Positions 53,700-61,915 of a stretch of 64,000 bases of DNA are shown here, piece by piece. The notes beneath the pieces are model-generated. The model searched no databases. It had not been told where the DNA came from and saw only the letters and a program-made list of their open reading frames with translations. Positions within the stretch are counted from its first letter, which is position 1. Every line of letters starts with the position of its first letter. This stretch comes from Xanthomonas campestris pv. phormiicola (GTDB taxonomy: Bacteria; Pseudomonadota; Gammaproteobacteria; Xanthomonadales; Xanthomonadaceae). The stretch spans positions 4,291,001 to 4,355,000 of the forward strand of contig CP102593.1 in NCBI GenBank assembly GCA_025666215.1, written 5' to 3'. Position numbers and translations under genes: made by a program.

Positions 53700-56399
53700 T
53701 CACAGGATGTCCCACTGCATCGACACGTAGAAGCTGCGGCCGGTGACGCCGGTCATCTGCCAGCGGCTGCTGATGTCCTTGTACGCCTCTTCCTTCTTGT
53801 TGGTCAGGTTGAGCCCGCCGAGCTGGAAGCTGAGCGTGTCGGTGGCCTGGTAGCCGAGCACCGCATCGAACTGGGTGCGCGCCTTCATGGTGTGGCCTTC
53901 GCGGGCGAAGAAGCTGTCGCTGCTGTCCTGCTCGTACTCGCTGCGGTGGTTCAGCGACAGGCGCGCGGAGAACATCGCGTTCTCCCAGTAGCCGGTGGCG
54001 TTCCAGGTCTTCTCCGACAGGTTGCGGATCTTGAAGTCGGTGTCGCGCTGCGGGATCACCCGGGTGAAGTTGGCGGTCAGGCCGAAGCCCTGGATCGGCA
54101 GCCACGCATCGAACGATTGCGTCCAGCCCAGCTCGTAGCCCTTGATCTTGACCTTGCTCGGGTCGTTGCGGGTGGCGGTGATCTCGTAGATGTTGCCGCT
54201 GCCGTCCACGCAATCGCCGGAACTGTTGGTCGACAGCGCAGCGCCGTTGAACGTGGTCGGGCAGACGATGCTGTTGTAGGTGCCGTTCTTGACGTTCTTC
54301 CAGAAGCCGGCCAGGGTCAGGCCGCCGCCCTGGCCGTAGTACCACTCCAGGCTGAGGTCGGACTGGTCGGCGGTCAGCGCCTTCAGGTCGGTCTGGCCCA
54401 GCGACACGTCGTAGGTGGTGGTGCCGCCGGTGTTGCTGCCCGAGGAGATGGTGGTGGCGATGGCGGTGTTGCTGTCCAGGATCGGGCGCACCAGCACCTT
54501 GCCGGCGGCGAAGCGCAGCAGCAGGTCCTCGCGCATGTCCAGCACCAGGTTCAGGCTCGGCAACCAGTTGTGGTAGTCGTACGGCGCGCGTTCGGTGCCG
54601 ACCACCTCGTTGGCGTCCTCGCTGTACTGCGAGGCGGTGGTCAGGTAGGTGTCGGTGGTGCGCTTGGTGTTCTCGTAACGCACGCCGACGTTGCCGCGCA
54701 GGCGCATGCTGCCCAGTTCGGTGTCGATCTTGGCCAACGCGTAGGCGGAGAAGATGTCGTTGCGGATGTGGTAGCTGGCCTGCGGCGCGAACAGCACCGG
54801 CACGCTGATGCCGGAGGCGGCCAGCGCTTCGGCGTAGGCGTACACGTCCGGCGCCACCCAGCTGCTCTGCGAGGCCAGGTTGCCGTCGAGGAAGTTGCTG
54901 ACGCTGGAACTGGCCGCCGACAGCTCGGGGAACATCGCGTAACCGGACACCGCGCCGGAGTTGATCAGGTACAGGAAATCGCGGCGCCAGACGTTGCGGT
55001 CGAAGGTCTCGCGGCGGAACTTGGTGCCGAACTTCACCGAGTCCAGGAAGCCGGCGCCGACGTAGCGTTCGGCATCGAACTGCAGCGACCATTCCTTGTT
55101 GCTGAGCTTGGTGATCGCCCCGTTGGGGTATTCGTCGCGCACCAGGTTGGCCTGGTCCCAGGCGCTGGCGTCGTTGGCGTCGGCATCGGTGGTCAGCGAG
55201 ATCGCGCCGGGATTGGACGAGTCGAACAGCGTCGCCGACGGCATGCGGCCGAGGATCACCGCGCGCTCGTCCTCGTCGGTCTTGCCTTCGGTGTAGTTGG
55301 CCACGCCGCTGAAGGTCCACTTGTCGCCCTTCCACTTGGCGTCCCAGGTCAGCAGCTGCGAAGTGAGGTCGTGGCGCTCGAGCTGGCGGTTGTTCTCCAG
55401 CCAGTAGTTGGACGCCGACACCTTGGTCGCGGTCAGGCCTTCGGTCTCCAGCACGGTCAGGTAGTTGCGGTCGAAGGAATAGACCAACTGGTTCATGTCG
55501 TTGTCGGTCTTGTCCTGCGAATACAGCGCGGTCAGGTTCATCTCCAGCCGGTCGTTCGGCTTCCACTGCAGGCCGGCGGTGAGCATCTTGCGGTCGGTCT
55601 CGCGCTCGATCGAGCGGTAGCGCGGGCGGCGCGGGATGTACAGGGTGCCGGCGTCGGTGTCCTGGGTGTACCAGCGGTCGATCCACAGGTAGTCGGCGCG
55701 GTCCTTGAGCTTCTGGTAGCCGGCGTTGACGAACACGCCCAGTTCGCCGCCGTCGGCCAGATGGAACTGGTCGATGTAGGTGAGCACGGCCTTCGGCGTC
55801 GGCGCGCCGCCGGCGAATTCGGAGTACTGCTCCTTCGCCGACAGGATCAGCTTGCGCTGCTTGTAGTCCAGCGGCTTGGTGGTCTCGATGTTGACCGTGC
55901 CCGACAACCCGCCGGCATCCATGTCCGCCGACGGCGACTTGATCACCTCGATCGCCGCGGCCACTTCCGGCTGGATGATGTCGTAGCGGAAACCATCGGT
56001 GAAGTCGGCGCTCTTGATGGTCTGGCCGTTGATCGTGGTGGCCGAATACTGCGGGCCCAGGCCGCGGATGCTGATGGTCGAACCGCGGCCGTTGATGGTG
56101 GAGATCTGCACGCCGGGAATGCGCTGGATCGCCTCGGCGATGTTCTCGGCCGGGAACTTGCCGATGTCCTCGGAAGAGATGCCGTCGGTCATGCGCGCGT
56201 CTTCGCGCTTGTTGTCCAGCGCAGTGATCAGGCTCTTCTGGTAGGAGCTGGTGACGGTCACCGTATCGAGCTGGGAGATGGAATCGGAAGCGGGCGCTTG
56301 CTGCGCCTGCGCGCCGGCACTGAGCAGGCCGAACGCGATGGCGGTGGCGAGGACGGACAGGGAACAACAGTGCGGACGTGAGCGGGCGGCATGTGGCAT
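53700..56399 (-). CDS. TonB-dependent receptor of the GlcNAc-glycan locus
   Basis: This 899-residue outer-membrane transporter has a signal peptide ending GAQAQ and the TonB-box-like LDTVTVTSSYQKSL. The plug includes EDIGKFPAENIAEAIQRIPGV, ISIRGLGPQYSATTINGQTI and SADMDAGGLSGTVNIETTKPL, the pattern of sugar-type receptors (TIGR01782 kind) common in Xanthomonas carbohydrate loci. The barrel ends FYVSMQWDIL. The start at 56399 has AGGA seven bases upstream; a longer open frame to 56642 lacks a signal. It leads the GH2-GH89-nagX group, so it probably imports alpha-GlcNAc-capped oligosaccharides. Confidence 0.94.
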   Translation of the reverse strand: MPHAARSRPHCCSLSVLATAIAFGLLSAGAQAQQAPASDSISQLDTVTVTSSYQKSLITALDNKREDARMTDGISSEDIGKFPAENIAEAIQRIPGVQISTINGRGSTISIRGLGPQYSATTINGQTIKSADFTDGFRYDIIQPEVAAAIEVIKSPSADMDAGGLSGTVNIETTKPLDYKQRKLILSAKEQYSEFAGGAPTPKAVLTYIDQFHLADGGELGVFVNAGYQKLKDRADYLWIDRWYTQDTDAGTLYIPRRPRYRSIERETDRKMLTAGLQWKPNDRLEMNLTALYSQDKTDNDMNQLVYSFDRNYLTVLETEGLTATKVSASNYWLENNRQLERHDLTSQLLTWDAKWKGDKWTFSGVANYTEGKTDEDERAVILGRMPSATLFDSSNPGAISLTTDADANDASAWDQANLVRDEYPNGAITKLSNKEWSLQFDAERYVGAGFLDSVKFGTKFRRETFDRNVWRRDFLYLINSGAVSGYAMFPELSAASSSVSNFLDGNLASQSSWVAPDVYAYAEALAASGISVPVLFAPQASYHIRNDIFSAYALAKIDTELGSMRLRGNVGVRYENTKRTTDTYLTTASQYSEDANEVVGTERAPYDYHNWLPSLNLVLDMREDLLLRFAAGKVLVRPILDSNTAIATTISSGSNTGGTTTYDVSLGQTDLKALTADQSDLSLEWYYGQGGGLTLAGFWKNVKNGTYNSIVCPTTFNGAALSTNSSGDCVDGSGNIYEITATRNDPSKVKIKGYELGWTQSFDAWLPIQGFGLTANFTRVIPQRDTDFKIRNLSEKTWNATGYWENAMFSARLSLNHRSEYEQDSSDSFFAREGHTMKARTQFDAVLGYQATDTLSFQLGGLNLTNKKEEAYKDISSRWQMTGVTGRSFYVSMQWDIL

Positions 56400-56804
56400 T
56401 GGGCTATCCTGGTTGATGGCTGATCGGCACGACGACGTCTGACACCCAGCGGCAGCGATCGGCAGGCAGCACCCTCCATTGCGCCCGACGCGACGCGCAG
56501 GGCGGTGCCGTCCGTGCGGGCACGGAGTCGATGGAGCGTTCTGTCTGTTTTCCTGCGCCCCGTGTTGCGGGAGGCGCGTTCCCGTCCCTACCCCGGAGCG
56601 GGCGATTGCATGCTGCTGGACTGATCGATCCCGAATTGGCAAAGACCAATTCCAGGCACCTCGATTCTTATGGTCTTAGAAAGATTGTGTCAACGCCGCA
56701 ACACCCGGAACCGACGAATGGCGCCTGGACATGAGCCCAGAATCTTAAAAAACCTTTTTTTATCAATGTATTGGCAACAAAAAATATTTTTTGCGCGGCG
56801 CGCC

Positions 56805-56820
56805 TTACGCATCGTTGTCA
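56805..56820. promoter_or_regulatory. NagR-like half-box upstream of the TonB receptor
   Basis: TACGCATCGTTGTCA has a perfect right half (CGTTGTCA) and a degenerate left half compared with TGACA-nCGn-TGTCA. It lies about 405 bp before the receptor start, beside an AT-rich stretch (56745-56795) containing AAAAAATATTTTTT that probably holds the promoter. Confidence 0.35.
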
Positions 56821-56828
56821 CGATACCT

Positions 56829-56876
56829 ATGTCGCACCAATTCTACGAATGAGACCAATTTTGTGCAATGCGACAT
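56829..56876. repeat. Inverted repeat near the TonB receptor promoter
   Basis: ATGTCGCA (56829-56836) and TGCGACAT (56869-56876) are perfect complements 32 bp apart, with ACCAATT repeated between them. It may be a paired regulator site or a stem-loop. Confidence 0.35.
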
Positions 56877-57037
56877 AACTGCGCCACGTTCTCATTTGCA
56901 CGCCGCCTCCACTTTTCCGACGATCCGCATAACCCATTGATGCAGCTGCATTTCGGCGAAACCTGGCGGCGATGGCGAGGTGCCGCCATGGCTTACGCAT
57001 GGCGAAACCAGCACCAGACGAATTTTCCGACAAAGGC

Positions 57038-57066
57038 TTGACATCGTTGTCATGGGCTCGTAAGAA
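57038..57066 (+). promoter_or_regulatory. NagR box overlapping a sigma-70 promoter
   Basis: TGACATCGTTGTCA (57039-57052) fits the NagR palindrome, TGACA and TGTCA arms around an nCGn core. Its first bases complete a consensus -35, TTGACA (57038-57043). A -10 TAAGAA follows at 57061-57066, 17 bp later. It drives the plus strand, towards a broken gene only, not towards the receptor. Confidence 0.65.
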
Positions 57067-57125
57067 TCAGCCCACACGGGGATGGGGCCGCGCATACGCG
57101 GCGCAAAAGCGGGCGTGGGAGGCAG

Positions 57126-57330
57126 GTGATCGCAATGATCCGGACGCGCGAGTCGCGTGCCGTACTCGGCACGCCGTGGCACTCCCCGACGCGGTTGCGC
57201 GCCATGTTCGCCATCGGGGTCGGCGTACCGGCGGCGCAGCGGGCGGCATCGCCCAGGCCAGTGCCACACCGCTGCTGCCGCAGCCGCATCGTTTCCAGAT
57301 CCACGGCGTGACGCAGTGCGTCCCGCCCGC
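57126..57330 (+). pseudogene. Frameshifted remnant of a secreted, NagR-controlled protein
   Basis: GGAGG at 57118-57122 precedes starts GTG 57126 and ATG 57135. The first frame gives RLRAMFAIGVGV, and after a frame change GGAAGGIAQASATPLLPQPH, then RFQIHGVTQC. Joined, these form a good signal peptide (cleavage after AQA) and a mature start (TPLLPQPHRFQ) reminiscent of GH20 beta-N-acetylhexosaminidase N-termini. After about 65 codons the sequence passes into dispersed repeats. The NagR-type promoter upstream is intact. Identity as GH20 is a guess from a short segment; loss of function is likely. Confidence 0.5.
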
Positions 57331-57417
57331 GGCGGAACGCTGCACCAGGCATTGCAGCGCACCCGCAGAACCCGGCGGCCTTCGCGCCGGAAAGCGCGAT
57401 GGCGGCGCCTTGCCCCT

Positions 57418-57720
57418 GGCCTCAGCCGCGACGAACGAAGCCGGAAGCTTCGGCGGCTACGGAAGCGGTCCGGAGCCAAAGCCCCTCCTCCAGTGCACCA
57501 GCAGGCTCGCCGCAAGTCATTGTGGGAGCGACTTCAGTCGCGACGCGCGAAGCGGCAGACCTGCCGAGTCTGGATGCAGTCGGGACTGAAGTCCCTCCCA
57601 CAGTGCACCCAGCCAGGGTGCCGCAAGCGTTTTGTGAGCGGCTTCAGCCGCGACGAACGAAGCCGGAGGCTTCGGCGGTTGCGGAACCGGTCGAGGGCCA
57701 AAGCCCCGCCTCCAGTGCAC
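57418..57720. repeat. Cluster of degenerate dispersed repeats
   Basis: A block GCCGCGACGAACGAAGCCGG followed by AGCTTCGGCGG or GGCTTCGGCGG occurs near 57426 and 57649. Between them lies a split REP-like palindrome (TGTGGGAGCGACTTCAGTCG at 57521 and GGGACTGAAGTCCCTCCCACA ending 57602). The cluster separates the remnant above from the VanZ-like gene. No gene is evident in it. Confidence 0.7.
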
Positions 57721-57769
57721 CCGGCAAACCTCGCAGGCAGCCGAATTCCCACTTGCTTCGTGGGCAGCC

Positions 57770-58177
57770 TCAGCGGCGGTCGCGCCGCTTCGCCCCGGTC
57801 TCCCATCGCCACAGCAGATCGCGCAGCGGGGTCAGCGCGGTGGCTATGCCCGCCGCCACGCCCAGCGCATCGGCCAGCGCGTCGAACGGATCGGCCGAGC
57901 GCGTGGTGGTCCACGCGCCCTGCGCGAACTCGATGCCGATGCCGAGCAACAGCAGGCCCAGCGCCGCCCAACGCCAGGCGCGCGGCCCGGCGTAGACCTG
58001 CACCGCGCCTGCCGCGAGCAGCAGGTAGGCGGTGAAATGCTCGGCCTTGTCGGTGTCCGGCAGATCGGACAGCTGCGGCGGGTGCGGCATCATGCACACA
58101 TAGATCAGCACCAGCACGCCCAGCCACCACAGCCCCAGCCACAGCCAGGGCCGGCGGAATGCGCGCACCGCCGCCAT
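57770..58177 (-). CDS. VanZ-like small membrane protein
   Basis: This is a 135-residue inner-membrane protein with about four helices. The pattern PDTDKAEHFTAYLLLAAGAV, then LLLLGIGIEFAQ and a final DPFDALADALGVAAG is typical of the VanZ-like family. VanZ lowers teicoplanin susceptibility in enterococci, but the role in Gram-negatives is unknown. Its start overlaps the upstream MidA-like stop (TGATG), so the two are translationally coupled. Confidence 0.88.
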   Translation of the reverse strand: MAAVRAFRRPWLWLGLWWLGVLVLIYVCMMPHPPQLSDLPDTDKAEHFTAYLLLAAGAVQVYAGPRAWRWAALGLLLLGIGIEFAQGAWTTTRSADPFDALADALGVAAGIATALTPLRDLLWRWETGAKRRDRR

Positions 58178-59361
58178 CACAGCCGCCAGGTCAGGTCGCC
58201 GACCAGGAACGCCGGCGCCAGCGACACATCGCGTTCGAAGCCCATCACCTGGAAGCGCTCGCCCATTTCGCTGGGCAGGGTCAGGCGCTTCACCTGCTCG
58301 CGCAGGCGCACGCGACCGCGTTCGTCGCTGCGCGCCTCGGCCTCGGCCAGCAGCGCATCCAGGCCGTTGCCGAGCAGGAAACTGGCCTGGGTGCAGTAGC
58401 CGCCCAGTTCGAAACCGGCGCCGGTGCCGGCCTCGGCCAGCGCGGTGAAGTCCACCGACGCGGTCAGGTCCTGCAGGCCCGGCCACAGATAGGGATCGGC
58501 ATGCGTGCGGTGCCGGTAGAACGCGCGCAGGGTGCCGTCGTCGCGCTGCGGCAGGTAGAACTCGCCGCGCGGATAGCCGTAGTCGACGAACAGCAGCGCG
58601 CCGCTGCGCAGGCCGCCGGCCACCGCCTGGATCCAGTACGGCAGCTGCGGCAGCAGCTCGGAGCGGTAGCCGTCGGCGAACGGCGTTTGCAGATAGCGTT
58701 CGACATGCCGCACCGCCGCCGCCAGCAGCGGATCGGCCGGCTGCTCGCCGCGGCGGAAGCGGCCTTCGCCGTCCAGGGTCACGGTTTCCTCGAACACCTC
58801 GCCGTCGCGCAAGGTGAAGCGCGGCGTCGGCAGCGCATCGATCACCTCGTTGGCGAACAGCACGCCGTTCCAGTCGTCGGCGAACGGCCGGTCCAGCCAC
58901 TCCACCAGGTCGAACACCGGCGGGATCAGCGCGCGCTGCAGGCGCGCGCGCTGGCGTTCGCGCAGGTCGGCGCTGGGCTCGAGGATGGCGTAGCGCTCGG
59001 GCAACGCGTCCAGCGCCAGCAGGCGCTTGAGCATCACCTCGGCGAACGCGCCGCTGCCGCCGCCCACTTCCAGCATCCGCGCCTGCGGCCCGAGCTGCTG
59101 CAGCACCGGGGCCAGCGCGTTGGAGACGGTGGCGGCGAACAACGGCCCCAGCTCCGGCGCGGTGACGAAGTCGCCGTCCTCGCCGAACTTGCTGCTGCCG
59201 GCGCTGTAGTAGCCTAGGCCCGGCGCGTACAGCGCCAGCTCCATGAAGCGCGAGAACGGAATCGCGCCGCCGCCGGCGGCGATCTCGGCGCGCAGATGCG
59301 CGGCCAGTCGATCGCTGTGGGCGAGCGCGTCGGCGTCGGGGGTGGGAAAGTCGATAGGCAT
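58177..59361 (-). CDS. SAM-dependent methyltransferase, MidA/NDUFAF7-like
   Basis: This 394-residue protein is of the COG1565 family. Features are FSRFMELALYAPGLGYYSAG, FGEDGDFVTAPELGPLFA, the SAM-binding MLEVGGGSGAFAEVML, LFANEVIDALPTPRF and FVDYGYPRGEFY. Mitochondrial homologues methylate an arginine of a complex I subunit, so a similar target is plausible. The start at 59361 (MPIDFPTPDADAL) is the common family start; an upstream ATG adds an unlikely tail. It is divergent from the pteridine reductase with only 54 bp between. Confidence 0.9.
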   Translation of the reverse strand: MPIDFPTPDADALAHSDRLAAHLRAEIAAGGGAIPFSRFMELALYAPGLGYYSAGSSKFGEDGDFVTAPELGPLFAATVSNALAPVLQQLGPQARMLEVGGGSGAFAEVMLKRLLALDALPERYAILEPSADLRERQRARLQRALIPPVFDLVEWLDRPFADDWNGVLFANEVIDALPTPRFTLRDGEVFEETVTLDGEGRFRRGEQPADPLLAAAVRHVERYLQTPFADGYRSELLPQLPYWIQAVAGGLRSGALLFVDYGYPRGEFYLPQRDDGTLRAFYRHRTHADPYLWPGLQDLTASVDFTALAEAGTGAGFELGGYCTQASFLLGNGLDALLAEAEARSDERGRVRLREQVKRLTLPSEMGERFQVMGFERDVSLAPAFLVGDLTWRL

Positions 59362-59415
59362 GCGGCGCTGGATTGCGTGGACAATGCACAGCATAGCCGA
59401 GCGTGGAATGCACAC

Positions 59416-60150
59416 ATGACCGAGACCAAAGTCGCCCTGATCACCGGCAGCGCACGGCGCATCGGCGCCGGCATCGCGCGGCGCCTGCACGCGGCCGGCT
59501 ATCGCCTTGCGCTGCACGCGCACACCTCGCAGGCCGAGCTGCAGGCGCTGGCGCAGGAACTGGAGGGCGTGCGCGCCGGCAGCACCCTGACCCTGCACGC
59601 CGACCTACGCGACGCCGCCCAGTTGCCGGCGCTGGTGGACCAATGCGTGCAGCGCTTCGGCCGGCTCGATGCGCTGGTCAACAACGCCTCCAACTTCTAT
59701 CCCACGCCGCTGACCGAGGCCACGCCGGCGCAATGGGACGACCTGTTCGCGGTCAACGCGCGCGCGCCGCTGTTCCTGGCCCAGGCCGCGGCCGCGCCGC
59801 TGCGCGAACGCCATGGCGCGATCGTCAACATCACCGACCTGCATGCCGAGCAGCCGCTGCGCGCGCACCCGCTGTACAGCGCGGCCAAGGCCGCGCTGGC
59901 GATGCTGACCCGCTCGCTGGCGCTGGAGCTGGCGCCGCAGGTGCGGGTCAACGCGATCGCCCCCGGCGCGATCCTGTGGCCGGAGGCCGGCAAGGACAGC
60001 GCCGCGCAGCAGGCGCTGCTGGCGCGCACGCCACTGGCGCGGATCGGCCGGGTCGAGGAGATCGCCGAGGCGGTGCGCTGGCTGCTCGACGACGCCGGTT
60101 TCGTCACCGGGCAGACGCTGCGGGTGGATGGGGGGCGGGGGCTTTCTTGA
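59416..60150 (+). CDS. folM: Pteridine reductase (FolM/PTR1-like short-chain dehydrogenase)
   Basis: This 244-residue NADPH-dependent SDR enzyme has the TGSARRIGAGIARRLH cofactor motif, in which the Arg pair replaces the usual Gly-rich spacing, as in pteridine reductases. It also has NNASNFYPTPL, the catalytic region YSAAKAAL (Tyr-x3-Lys) and the end GQTLRVDGGRGLS. It should reduce dihydrofolate or dihydropterins. folK lies just downstream on the opposite strand, which supports a pterin role. The stop is followed at once by GGGACTN heptamer repeats. Confidence 0.88.
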   Translation: MTETKVALITGSARRIGAGIARRLHAAGYRLALHAHTSQAELQALAQELEGVRAGSTLTLHADLRDAAQLPALVDQCVQRFGRLDALVNNASNFYPTPLTEATPAQWDDLFAVNARAPLFLAQAAAAPLRERHGAIVNITDLHAEQPLRAHPLYSAAKAALAMLTRSLALELAPQVRVNAIAPGAILWPEAGKDSAAQQALLARTPLARIGRVEEIAEAVRWLLDDAGFVTGQTLRVDGGRGLS

Positions 60151-60350
60151 GAGCCGGGACTGGGGACTCGGGACTGGGGACTCGGTGGTCATGAAAGCTG
60201 GCAGTGCCTCGCCCAGCGGACGCTCGGGACAGGAAGCCACTCCCAACACCTCCCCATCCCACAAATGCCGCCTTCATCGAGTCCCGAGTCCCGAGTCCCG
60301 GCTTCATCGAGTCCCGAGTCCCCAGTCCCGAGTCCCGGCTTCATCCAGCT
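60151..60350. repeat. GGGACTN heptamer inverted-repeat element
   Basis: GGGACTN units run from about 60155 to 60181, and complementary AGTCCCN units from 60280 to 60345, split by GGCTTCATC. The array lies between the convergent pteridine reductase and folK and supplies the last codons of folK. Confidence 0.8.
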
Positions 60351-60825
60351 CCACCACCTCGAACGCCTCGCCGAACTGCGCATGCGCCTGCCACAGCGCG
60401 CCCAGGCGGCGGCCGCTGAGCGGGTCGACGAAGTCGGCGGCGATGTCGGCCAGCGGTTTGAGCACGAAGGCGTGACGCAGTTCCGGGCGCGGGATGCGCA
60501 GGCGGCCGGGGCCTTCGACGATGCGATCGCCGTAGAACACCACGTCGATGTCCAGGGTCCGGTCGCTGAAACGCGGGCCGCTGCGGTCGCGCCCATGCGC
60601 GTCTTCCAGCGCATGCAGCCAGGCATCCAGCGGTCCCAGCTCCCACTCGGTCTGCAACGCCACGGCATTGTTCAGGAACGGTGGGCCGTCGAATCCGACC
60701 GCGGGAGTGCGGTAGGTCGGGGACACCGCGATCGGGCCGAAACGCTGACGCAGCGCACCTATCGCGGCAGGCAGATGCTGGTGCGGGCGCAGATTGCTGC
60801 CCAGGCTGAGGAGCACGGTGGTCAT
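60304..60825 (-). CDS. folK: 6-hydroxymethyl-7,8-dihydropterin pyrophosphokinase
   Basis: This folate-pathway enzyme transfers pyrophosphate from ATP to hydroxymethyldihydropterin. At 173 residues, motifs are LLSLGSNLRPHQHL, SPTYRTPAVGFDGPPFLNNAVAL, RTLDIDVVFYGD and IPRPELRHAFVLKPLADI. The last ten residues (AGTRDWGLGTR) are translated from heptamer repeat DNA and are not family sequence. The start at 60825 fits the family although no Shine-Dalgarno is visible; ATG 60840 is an alternative. Confidence 0.95.
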   Translation of the reverse strand: MTTVLLSLGSNLRPHQHLPAAIGALRQRFGPIAVSPTYRTPAVGFDGPPFLNNAVALQTEWELGPLDAWLHALEDAHGRDRSGPRFSDRTLDIDVVFYGDRIVEGPGRLRIPRPELRHAFVLKPLADIAADFVDPLSGRRLGALWQAHAQFGEAFEVVELDEAGTRDWGLGTR

Positions 60826-60920
60826 GCGATATTCGCGCATGCCGCGGCCGCGACCGTCAACGGGTAGCCAAGCCCGTCCCCCCCGCATAGAATCGAAACG
60901 CACTGAACTCCGGCAGCGAC

Positions 60921-61760
60921 ATGACTTATTGCGTAGGCATCGAAGTGGACGAAGGCCTGGTCTTCGCCGCAGACACGCGCACCAACGCCTCGCTGGACGA
61001 CGTCCGCGTGCATCGCAAGCTGCATGTGTTCGAGTATCCGGGGCAGGCGGTGTTCGTGCTGATGTCGGCCGGCAACCTGGCCACCACCCAGCTGGCGATC
61101 TCCAAGCTGCAACGCGATGCGGACGATCCGGACGCGCCGCGCAGCCTGCGCTCGTTCAAGCACCTGTTCGAGGTCGCCGAGTATGTCGGCGAGGTGCTGG
61201 TGTCCAGCCAGGTCAAGCTGTCCGACCAGTCCCAGCACAGCGGCGTCAGCGTGCAGTCGACCCTGATCCTGGGTGGGCAGATCGCCGGCGAGCGGCCCGG
61301 GCTGTACATGATCTACCCGCTGGGCAACGCCATCGCCACCTCGCCGGAAACGCCGTACCTGCAGATCGGCGAGTCCAAGTACGGCAAGCCGATCCTGGAC
61401 CGCATCATCCGCCCGGAGATGCAGCTGGAGGACGCCGCGCGCACCGCGCTGGTGTCGCTGGACTCCACCATCCGCTCCAACCTGTCGGTCGGCATGCCGA
61501 TCGACCTGGCGGTGATCCGCCGCAACGACCTGCGCGTGACCCAGCGCCTGCGCCTGGAAGCGGACACGCCGCTGTATTCGGAAATCCACGACACCTGGTC
61601 GCGCAAGCTGGAGAACGCGGTGCGCACCCTGCCGCGCTTCCCCTGGGAGCCGGCGCTGACCACCGAAAGCGACACCGACACCCGCGGCGCCCTGCCGCCA
61701 CTGCCGCCGCGCCGCGTCCCGGCCAGGCGCGACCCGGAAGACCAGTCGTCCCAGCAGTGA
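60921..61760 (+). CDS. Anbu-type proteasome-like peptidase
   Basis: This is a 279-residue member of the Ntn-hydrolase Anbu family (ancestral beta subunit), the bacterial relative of HslV and proteasome beta subunits. The N-terminus MTYCVGIEVDEGLVFAADTRTNA exposes Thr1 after Met removal, and ADTRTN and VHRKLHVF match the Asp/Lys positions near the active site. A proline- and arginine-rich tail (about 250-279) exceeds the usual ~245 length. Anbu normally lies with an alpha-E protein, an ATP-grasp protein and a transglutaminase-like peptidase; none is here. A TAGAAT box lies 28 bp upstream of the start. Confidence 0.93.
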   Translation: MTYCVGIEVDEGLVFAADTRTNASLDDVRVHRKLHVFEYPGQAVFVLMSAGNLATTQLAISKLQRDADDPDAPRSLRSFKHLFEVAEYVGEVLVSSQVKLSDQSQHSGVSVQSTLILGGQIAGERPGLYMIYPLGNAIATSPETPYLQIGESKYGKPILDRIIRPEMQLEDAARTALVSLDSTIRSNLSVGMPIDLAVIRRNDLRVTQRLRLEADTPLYSEIHDTWSRKLENAVRTLPRFPWEPALTTESDTDTRGALPPLPPRRVPARRDPEDQSSQQ

Positions 61761-61763
61761 AGC

Positions 61764-61913
61764 TGGGAATGGGGAATAGGGAGTGGGGAATCGTAACGGC
61801 AACGGCAACAGCGCCTGACCGATGACCTCAGCGACAGCGGTGCCTTTGGCGTACGCGTTGGGGTGCAGGGATTCGCTTTTCCGATTCCCCATTCCCCATT
61901 CTCGATTCCCAGC
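61764..61913. repeat. GGGAATN heptamer inverted-repeat element
   Basis: GCTGGGAATGGGGAATAGGG at 61763-61782 is mirrored by ATTCCCCATTCTCGATTCCC ending at 61909, then AGC. The interior has AATCGTAACGGCAACGG and GCTTTTCCGATTCCCC as in the 40112-40257 copy. It fills the gap between the convergent Anbu and kinase genes. Confidence 0.8.
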
Positions 61914-61915
61914 CT

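Noticed and set aside
60921..61760. HslV protease subunit
   Set aside because: The length and MTYCVG start fit Anbu. HslV is about 175 residues and begins with TT after processing, and no hslU is adjacent.
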